7,930 bases of DNA from the NCBI GenBank assembly GCA_017632695.1, contig JAGBQS010000120.1:1-7930 (forward strand), written 5' to 3'. Origin of the DNA: Bacteroidales bacterium. GTDB taxonomy: Bacteria > Bacteroidota > Bacteroidia > Bacteroidales > UBA3663. The notes beneath the pieces are model-generated. The model did no database searches. It was not told where the DNA came from and worked only from the letters and a program-made list of their open reading frames with translations. Position numbers and translations under genes: made by a program. Shown one piece after another: positions 1 through 5,177 of this stretch (within the stretch, counting starts at the first letter, position 1; the number at the start of each line of letters is the position of its first letter).

Positions 1-1
1 C

Positions 2-520
2 AGCGTTCTGACACATACGTTGATGGTTAAGGACAATCGGATTAAGAATCTGGAGGGAGAATTGTCAGATAAGTCCGACAAACAGCAAAGTCAGCAATTG
101 GAAATGCAGACAAAGGTACAGAAACTCTTTGCCGGGCAGTTTGCGTTTATCGATAGCATCTGTTCGGATATGCTGAATAATAAGTTCGACCATAAGCAAG
201 TTTATGAACGTCTTCAGAGCGAGATACAGAAACTGACATCTGACGAACAGAATCAGTCGCAGTTAGAAGCCGTTATCGATGAATACTTCAACGACATTAT
301 GAAACGGGTGAAGGCAACCGGTATCATCAACGGCAACGGAGCACAGCTCTTATCATATATGATAGCCCGTTTCCGGAACAGGAGCATCATGATGCTGATG
401 AACATTGATGATCTGGCAACCCTGAAAAAGAGAAAAACAAGGTTGAGGGAAAGACTCCAGAGATCCGGTCTTGCCGAAGCCGAAGAAGCACTGTCCTATC
501 TGTCGGCAAGCGATGAATAA
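2..520 (+). CDS. C-terminal part of a coiled-coil regulator (TPR/HTH-like Bacteroidetes family), 5' truncated by window edge
   Basis: The reading frame is open from base 2, so the gene starts left of the window; 172 codons are visible. The TTG/ATG at 20-25 is probably internal, because the frame upstream is open and the coiled coil is already under way. The first ~45 residues are charged and rich in K, E, Q and S with heptad-like spacing, consistent with a coiled coil after a membrane segment. The rest fits the C-terminal region I know from Bacteroides tetratricopeptide-repeat regulators: LF-x-x-QF-x-x-IDSIC, then VY-x-x-x-x-x-EI-x-x-L, then DIM, then LLSYMIARF, ending in a basic KKRKTRLRERL helix. 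That segment resembles a degenerate helix-turn-helix. Function is probably transcriptional control or signalling, but the sensor and TPR part lie outside the window. GC content is visibly lower than in the genes to the right. No signal peptide can be assessed. Its stop TAA (518-520) touches the convergent gene. Confidence 0.72.
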   Translation, partial: SVLTHTLMVKDNRIKNLEGELSDKSDKQQSQQLEMQTKVQKLFAGQFAFIDSICSDMLNNKFDHKQVYERLQSEIQKLTSDEQNQSQLEAVIDEYFNDIMKRVKATGIINGNGAQLLSYMIARFRNRSIMMLMNIDDLATLKKRKTRLRERLQRSGLAEAEEALSYLSASDE

Positions 521-1339
521 TCAGTACCCGTAAACCAGACCGTACTTTTCGTGGAGGCTGCGGAGGGAGCCGTCGGCTTTCATCCGGGCAATGAGGTCGT
601 TGATGACCTGCAGCAAATCGTCCTGCCCTTTGCGCATCAGCACACCGATCTCGCCGTTCGTGAACGGCCGGTCAAGCAGGGGAGCCGCCAGACGCGGGTC
701 GTTCTGCACGTACCAGGGGGCCTCTGTAATCTCGGTAATCATGACGTCCGCCTCACCTTCGGCTATCAAGGTGGGGATTTCTTCGTTTTTGGGGTGTACG
801 ATGATGATGGCTTGGGTGAGGTTCTGGAGCGCGAACTTCTCGTTCAGTCCGCCGGGATTCACCATTACCCGGACGTCAGGCTGGTCGATGTCGGACAATG
901 ACCGGAAACGGCCGGCATCGGATGCTCGGCACAGGATGGTCTTGCCGTTGGTCAGGTAGCCGTCGGACATCAGCATCCGGGAGCGTCTGTCGTCGGTAAT
1001 GGTGATGCCTCCGATGGCGAAATCGAACAGCTGCGGCTCGGCAAGCACATCGGCGGTAAGTGTAGGCCACGAGGTGCCCACAAATGTGATGCCGACATCC
1101 ATCTGCCGGGCAATCTGCTGTGCCAGTTCGATGCCGAAGCCCCAATAGTAGCCGGAATCTTCGCGGTACGTGAGCGGCCGGTAATCGCCTGTGGTACCTA
1201 CCAGCAGCGTGCCGCGTTCCGTAATACGGTTGAGGGTAGGTGTGGATGCGGCGTGATCGTCGGACGAACACGATGCAACGAGTGCCAGACTGAAAACACC
1301 GATCAGTAAGGCAAGCAGGCGGAGGCGGGTTCTGAACAT
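521..1339 (-). CDS. pheC: PheC-type cyclohexadienyl (prephenate/arogenate) dehydratase-like lipoprotein, SBP_bac_3 fold
   Basis: A 272-residue protein with a lipoprotein signal (LVASC, Cys24), so it should be anchored in the envelope. The rest is a type 3 periplasmic solute-binding fold. It resembles Pseudomonas aeruginosa PheC rather than a plain amino-acid-binding protein. Shared blocks include TTGDYRP (49-55), TSWP (89-92), NGKT (131-134), VNPGGLNEKFA (160-170), VHP (181-183) and TEA (205-207). From memory of the PheC literature, mature-protein residues Trp60, Lys100, Asn133 and Glu173 form the active site. They align here with Trp91, Lys133, Asn166 and Glu206, all kept. PheC turns prephenate into phenylpyruvate and arogenate into phenylalanine outside the cytoplasm. 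No ABC permease or ATPase gene is nearby, which also argues against a transport role. The start ATG lies one base after the stop of the M15 peptidase gene (TAA-T-ATG), so translation is probably coupled. Alternative: a binding protein or sensor that only resembles PheC. Confidence 0.78.
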   Translation of the reverse strand: MFRTRLRLLALLIGVFSLALVASCSSDDHAASTPTLNRITERGTLLVGTTGDYRPLTYREDSGYYWGFGIELAQQIARQMDVGITFVGTSWPTLTADVLAEPQLFDFAIGGITITDDRRSRMLMSDGYLTNGKTILCRASDAGRFRSLSDIDQPDVRVMVNPGGLNEKFALQNLTQAIIIVHPKNEEIPTLIAEGEADVMITEITEAPWYVQNDPRLAAPLLDRPFTNGEIGVLMRKGQDDLLQVINDLIARMKADGSLRSLHEKYGLVYGY

Positions 1340-1340
1340 A

Positions 1341-2120
1341 TTATTCTATCTGACGGACAGGAAAGGTGAAGTAGGTATCGGGGAAGGGTTCGTCGCGCAG
1401 CGTGAAGTGCCACCATTCGCTGCTGAGCGGCTTGAACCCGTGACGCAGCATGGCCTCGCGCAGAATCATGCGGTTGGCAAACTGTTGGGCCGTAATGGAG
1501 CGGCCCGCGGGGCTTTTACTGTTATCGCCCGTATAGGTGCCCGTTTGCGGATCACCGCAGAAGTCGGGATGACTTTCAGGACCGAACCAGTCGAAGGTGC
1601 CGCCCATGTCGAGCTCCTTCTCCGTCTGCATGTCGAAGAGGGTGAGGTCGACGGTACTGCCGCGCGTGTGTCCGCTTTTGGCCATGATGTAGTCCTGTTC
1701 GAAGAGCACGCTCTTGTCGAGGTCCGGATAGAAGTATTGCTTCATCAGCGTATCGTTCACATCGGCTGCCCAGCGTACAAAGTGATCCACACCCGTTTGC
1801 GGACGGTAGGCATCGTAAATCTTCAGGCGGTAACCCTGAGCCATCACATCGTTGCTGACTGCCCTCAGGCTGTCGGCCGCCACGCGGGTCAGTAAGGCTG
1901 TGGGCTGCAGGTAACCGTCGATGCGGGCACCCACAAAGTTGTAGGTTCCGTAGTAGCGTATCTCGAGGATGGCATCGGGTACGGCTTCGGCCAGAGTTAC
2001 AAACTGACTGCTGTCGGCGGTCGGGCTGACGCCGGCATCTTTGGGGTTACAGCCGGACAAAAGGATGCCGGCAGTCATCAGGCTGACTGCCCACATCCAT
2101 CGGAACATTCGGTGTTTCAT
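1341..2120 (-). CDS. ddpX: D-alanyl-D-alanine dipeptidase (VanX/DdpX type, peptidase family M15), lipoprotein
   Basis: A 259-residue protein with a lipoprotein signal ending in LLSGC (Cys24), which places it in the envelope; characterised VanX enzymes work in the cytoplasm. The VanX zinc site is complete: SGHTRGSTVD supplies His151 and Asp158, and SSEWWHF supplies the catalytic base Glu235 and zinc ligand His238. The substrate-binding arginine of VanX corresponds to Arg106 in DAYRP. The family segment DMGGTFDWFG (171-180) is also present. Expected reaction: hydrolysis of the free dipeptide D-Ala-D-Ala to two D-alanines, as in peptidoglycan-fragment recycling or dipeptide scavenging. No vanH or vanA-type ligase is adjacent, so glycopeptide resistance is not suggested. 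It begins 9 bp after the stop of the beta-propeller gene and ends one base before the PheC-like gene, so it sits in the middle of an operon. Family assignment is firm; physiological substrate and role are inferred. Confidence 0.9.
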   Translation of the reverse strand: MKHRMFRWMWAVSLMTAGILLSGCNPKDAGVSPTADSSQFVTLAEAVPDAILEIRYYGTYNFVGARIDGYLQPTALLTRVAADSLRAVSNDVMAQGYRLKIYDAYRPQTGVDHFVRWAADVNDTLMKQYFYPDLDKSVLFEQDYIMAKSGHTRGSTVDLTLFDMQTEKELDMGGTFDWFGPESHPDFCGDPQTGTYTGDNSKSPAGRSITAQQFANRMILREAMLRHGFKPLSSEWWHFTLRDEPFPDTYFTFPVRQIE

Positions 2121-2129
2121 ATTTTGTGC

Positions 2130-4244
2130 TTATTCGATAACAATCTTCCGGCCATTATGAATATAGAATCCGCTCCTTGCCGGCTTGCCGTTCAGGCGAC
2201 GGCCCTCGATGGAATAGAATCCGGCCTGGGTTTCGGGGTTGCTGATAAAGTCGGATATGCCGGTGGTTAATTCTTCCGATTCGCTGTTTCCGATTCCGGT
2301 AAGATCCTTGTCCTGCAGGTTGGTCAAGAGATAAAGCTGGCCGCCGTAGAACGGATTGCAGGTGCCGATGTACAGACCCTCCTCGGTAGCCAGGAACGAC
2401 GGACAGCCGTAGTTGTACTTGTCGTTGAAGCCATTGCGGGTAATCGTCTCGAAGGTCTCGCCGTCGGAAGTGCGGAACAGATCGAAGCCCCATTCGTTGT
2501 TCTGCACCAGATTGTTGATGTAAAGGTATTTTTTGACACCTTCCACATCAATCTTGTCGGCAAGGGACTGGAGCTCTTCCTTCGCTTTTTTCAGCACTTC
2601 GAGGATGGCCTTGTCCGTCAGGTTATCTCCCTCCATCGAGTTGAGCTGGATCTGTATAAGCATTCTGATGGCTTCGATCATTTCCTTGTACCTGAATTCG
2701 AACTTGATCTCTTCGCTATCCGTATCGAATGTCAGGTAGGCCGACAGGAAGAGCGTCAGCATCTGGATCTTGGTTTTCAGTTCCTTGATTTCCTGTTCGC
2801 CCTTCATCTGCGCCAGCATTTCAACGGCATCGGAAACGTATTTGATTTTTGATTCTATTTCCTCGGGTGACATCTGCAGGAATGAGCCGTTGGTAAGTTG
2901 CGTCATGTAGCCATAGAAAATGCCAGCATCCATGGTGGAGATGTACAGCTGCCCGTCGTACTCACCCATTCGCCAGATGTACTCGTTGGTGGTTCCTTCC
3001 GTGAGCGCGGTGAAGTTCTTCAGTTCCTCAAACTTGCCGGTCTCGTCGTTCAGCCGCCAGACTTTCTGGGGATTATGAAGGGAATTGTACATATACTCCA
3101 GATAGTCGTTGGCCTTTACATCCTTTCCGGCCAAAGTCTGCATGATTCCGGCAAAAGCGGCAGCTTCGCCTCCGAACGAGTGGTCGAAGTTGTAGGCATA
3201 CAGCTGTCCGTTGAATTCGTAAACCGAACCGATCAGCGAGCGCATGGTGCCGGGTTCGCCGCCTTTCACGTCGCTCAGACCGGGATTGTTGATGCCGTTG
3301 TTCAGACCGGCTACTTCTTCCCAGTACCAGCCGTACTCGTTGGCCGCTTCACTGTCGGTGGCAGGATGTCCGCGGAAGATGACGAAACCTTCGGTACTGG
3401 GCGCTGTGGCATAGATGTAGCCGTTGTGCGATGCCAGTTCCCAAATGGGGCAGCCGGCCCAGCTGCTCATGATATTATCGTAGGGAATCATGCCGAAGTC
3501 CCTGTAGTCGGCAACACGGTCCCACACGGTGTCGTCGTCATTGCTTTTGCGCATCACGGCCATCTTGGTCGGATAACCGGGAACCTTGCCCTGAAGCATA
3601 GCCATCAGCAGTTCCATCTCGTCGATTTCCGTACTTTCGTCAGCTCCGGCAAAGAAGAGGTGTCCGTCGTATTCGCAGTTGGCACGCAGGGAAATGGAGT
3701 TCTTGGTCGTGAAGACCTTTGTAAACTGACCTTCGGGATCGAGCTTCAGGATATACTGTTCGGCCGAAGGGTCGGCGCTGTAGGAACCGAAAAAGACATT
3801 GTCGCCGAAGGTGACTGCCATGCGGTAATAGATGCCGGGCTCTCCGGTAAAGACTACGCGGAAATCGCCGGTCTGCCGGTTGTAGGCAATGATGTTGGCA
3901 CCTCCGATGGAATCGTTGCGCGGTATATCTCCATTGTCCAGGGCATCGATGAGTTTCCAGAAGTCGTCCAGGCTCATGCCGCTGGCGGTGAATTTGGGAG
4001 CATACATGTTTACCAGCGCACTGGCAATGTTGCGGGTGGTGGAGATGTAGATTTCGTCACCTCGCATGGCAAGCCGCCAGGTATAGCTGTTCTCACGGTC
4101 GCCGCCTGCTACAAGGCCGTCAACCATGCGTTCGCCGCATTCAGGGTTCGATATTTTTCGAACCGTGTAGTTGTTATCGGCCAAGGCGGTCAGCGAAACC
4201 ATGGCCGTAACGGTCAGGATCCATAAACGTTTTGCAGTTTTCAT
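2130..4244 (-). CDS. Secreted beta-propeller-like protein with a helical insertion and a Bacteroidetes C-terminal tail; function unknown
   Basis: A 704-residue protein that I cannot assign to a named family. A signal peptide (residues 1-22, ending TALA before DNN) indicates export. From about 55 to 640 there are recurring blade-like segments built on a 'dG-x-LY-x-x-t' pattern: RGDEIYIST (61-69), FGDNVFFGSY (146-155), YDGHLFFAG (192-200), HNGYIYAT (273-280), FNGQLYAYNF (344-353), YDGQLYIST (429-437) and EEGLYIGT (621-628). The last blade also has RTSDGETFETITRNGF (591-606), a sequence style seen in Asp-box and other propellers. Between the sixth and seventh of these segments lies a strongly helical, charged stretch (about 459-575), which looks like a coiled-coil or helical-bundle insertion. 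The C-terminus (about 675-704) has FYSIEGRRLNG and SGFYIHNGRKIVIE, a sorting-like tail shared in style with the CotH-like protein in this window. It starts 32 bp after the beta-barrel gene and is followed 9 bp later by the dipeptidase gene, so it is probably co-transcribed with both. Confidence 0.82.
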   Translation of the reverse strand: MKTAKRLWILTVTAMVSLTALADNNYTVRKISNPECGERMVDGLVAGGDRENSYTWRLAMRGDEIYISTTRNIASALVNMYAPKFTASGMSLDDFWKLIDALDNGDIPRNDSIGGANIIAYNRQTGDFRVVFTGEPGIYYRMAVTFGDNVFFGSYSADPSAEQYILKLDPEGQFTKVFTTKNSISLRANCEYDGHLFFAGADESTEIDEMELLMAMLQGKVPGYPTKMAVMRKSNDDDTVWDRVADYRDFGMIPYDNIMSSWAGCPIWELASHNGYIYATAPSTEGFVIFRGHPATDSEAANEYGWYWEEVAGLNNGINNPGLSDVKGGEPGTMRSLIGSVYEFNGQLYAYNFDHSFGGEAAAFAGIMQTLAGKDVKANDYLEYMYNSLHNPQKVWRLNDETGKFEELKNFTALTEGTTNEYIWRMGEYDGQLYISTMDAGIFYGYMTQLTNGSFLQMSPEEIESKIKYVSDAVEMLAQMKGEQEIKELKTKIQMLTLFLSAYLTFDTDSEEIKFEFRYKEMIEAIRMLIQIQLNSMEGDNLTDKAILEVLKKAKEELQSLADKIDVEGVKKYLYINNLVQNNEWGFDLFRTSDGETFETITRNGFNDKYNYGCPSFLATEEGLYIGTCNPFYGGQLYLLTNLQDKDLTGIGNSESEELTTGISDFISNPETQAGFYSIEGRRLNGKPARSGFYIHNGRKIVIE

Positions 4245-4276
4245 AATGGTGTATGATATTTAGGAATGAGAGGAAA

Positions 4277-4873
4277 TCAGAACCGGTAACGGGCACCCAC
4301 CACGAATATGCCCTGTTCGCCTGTGCCCAATTCGGCAAAACCGCGCATGTGAATGCCGCCGGCCTCGATGCCCAGAAGCGATACCTGCCAGTTTACATGA
4401 ACTTCCGTGTCGCTGTCATCTTTGCCTCCACTGGCGCTGTAGTCGGTTTTCTCCGTACGGAGTGTGGCGCCGAAAGCCAGTTTCGAGTACATGCCGAAAT
4501 GTTTCTTTCGCAGATAATCGAACTTCACGCCAGGCATCAGCGTAACGTATGTGTTGCGGAACTCGCCGTCCTTGCTGCCCGAGCCGGGGAAATAAAAATC
4601 TTCGGTGCTTTGGCCGTATACCGCAATACCGCCTACTCCGAGCCAGGGCTTGAAGTGATAGAAATACTCGGCCGAGATAGGACCGGTAAACTCGCTGTTC
4701 TTGGTTTTAACGCCTACCATTGCGGAGCCCAGTTCTTCGAAACCGTCGATGATGTCTGAGTTCGACCAGGCACCGATGCTTACTGCAACTTCGTGCCTGG
4801 GTTCGTCACTCTGTGCCTGAATAGTACCTATAGTCATTGTGGCGGCTACTGCCATGAGAATAAACCTTTTCAT
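4277..4873 (-). CDS. Small outer-membrane beta-barrel protein, first gene of the minus-strand operon
   Basis: A 198-residue protein with a clear signal peptide (MKRFILMAVAATMTIGTIQA, likely cleaved before Gln21). The mature part alternates polar and hydrophobic residues in strand-length blocks: HEVAVSIGAW (27-36), GPISAEYFYHF (64-74), WLGVGGIAVYG (77-87), TYVTLMPGVKFDY (108-120), FGMYSKLAFGATL (126-138), VNWQVSLLGIEAG (160-172) and GIFVVGARYRF (188-198). It ends in an aromatic residue (Phe198), the usual signal for outer-membrane barrel insertion. Length and pattern suit a barrel of about 8 strands. The GTGEQG turn near the C-terminus (183-188) is a feature I associate with Bacteroidetes barrel proteins of this size. 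The ATG at 4873 is preceded by an A-rich leader and lies about 50 nt from the predicted transcription start. No substrate or partner is evident; as the first gene it may encode the membrane component working with the exported products downstream. Confidence 0.8.
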   Translation of the reverse strand: MKRFILMAVAATMTIGTIQAQSDEPRHEVAVSIGAWSNSDIIDGFEELGSAMVGVKTKNSEFTGPISAEYFYHFKPWLGVGGIAVYGQSTEDFYFPGSGSKDGEFRNTYVTLMPGVKFDYLRKKHFGMYSKLAFGATLRTEKTDYSASGGKDDSDTEVHVNWQVSLLGIEAGGIHMRGFAELGTGEQGIFVVGARYRF

Positions 4874-4933
4874 TTTTTACTGGGATTATAAATGTTCTGT
4901 AATATGTTTTAAAACAAGTGTTTTCAGTTGCTG

Positions 4934-4965
4934 CAAAGGTATGGAATTATTATTTACCTTCCAAA
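4934..4965 (-). promoter_or_regulatory. Bacteroidetes-type promoter for the four-gene minus-strand operon
   Basis: Read on the minus strand, TTTG (4965-4962) is followed after exactly 20 bp by TACCTTTG (4941-4934). This is a full match to the Bacteroides consensus TTTG-N19-21-TAnnTTTG for the primary sigma factor. The start of transcription would fall near 4925-4928, leaving a 5' leader of about 50 nt before the ATG at 4873. No other good promoter is seen between the four genes, whose gaps are 32, 9 and 1 bp, which supports a single transcript. Confidence 0.75.
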
Positions 4966-5017
4966 TTTTTGACGGATAATCAGAGCAAACGGCTGTTTAA
5001 AACTTCATTTTTTGCTG

Positions 5018-5152
5018 ATTATACTACTTTTATAGACATGTTTTTTGGATAAATCAGAAAAAAGACGTACTTTCGCGCCCGAAAACATCCCTTTGTACCT
5101 GCCTTTGACAGTGACGGAGGCGTGAACGTCAGCATATTACCTGTAGTATAAT
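5018..5152. repeat. Perfect 10-bp inverted repeat flanking the plus-strand promoter
   Basis: ATTATACTAC at 5018-5027 is the exact reverse complement of GTAGTATAAT at 5143-5152. The 115 bp between the arms contain the whole predicted promoter of the CotH-family gene. The flanks of the arms do not extend the match. A 10-bp match at this distance can arise by chance in AT-rich DNA, so only the repeat itself is certain; a role is speculative. Confidence 0.4.
5044..5075 (+). promoter_or_regulatory. Bacteroidetes-type promoter for the CotH-family gene
   Basis: TTTG at 5044-5047 and TACTTTCG at 5068-5075 are 20 bp apart. The -7 box differs from TAnnTTTG at one base (C for T). Transcription would start near 5082 and give a leader of about 95 nt before the ATG at 5178. 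The leader holds a weak dyad (TGACG 5112-5116 with CGTCA 5127-5131) but nothing I recognise as a riboswitch. The two promoters in this region point away from each other, with about 80 bp between their -33 boxes. Confidence 0.6.
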
Positions 5153-5177
5153 ATTGCCTTACATAAAAAAGAATACA

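Noticed and set aside
521..1339. Ordinary ABC-transporter amino-acid-binding protein
   Set aside because: The sequence is closer to PheC with its catalytic residues kept, and no permease or ATPase gene is present; retained only as the fallback alternative.
1341..2120. Vancomycin-resistance cluster because of the VanX-like protein
   Set aside because: No VanH, VanA/B ligase, VanS or VanR gene is adjacent, and the protein is an exported lipoprotein, so dipeptide turnover is more likely.
2898..4226. Long antisense open frame (442 codons) opposite the propeller gene
   Set aside because: The opposite strand has a signal peptide, blade-like repeats, a family-type tail and operon spacing; the antisense product is low-complexity V/G/H-rich shadow sequence.
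5154..5177. TTG start eight codons upstream for the CotH-family gene
   Set aside because: The ATG at 5178 follows an A-rich leader and leads directly into a typical signal peptide; the extra residues would place polar sequence before it.
5076..5177. Riboswitch in the ~95-nt leader of the CotH-family gene
   Set aside because: Only a weak 5-bp dyad is visible, and no conserved riboswitch core is recognisable.
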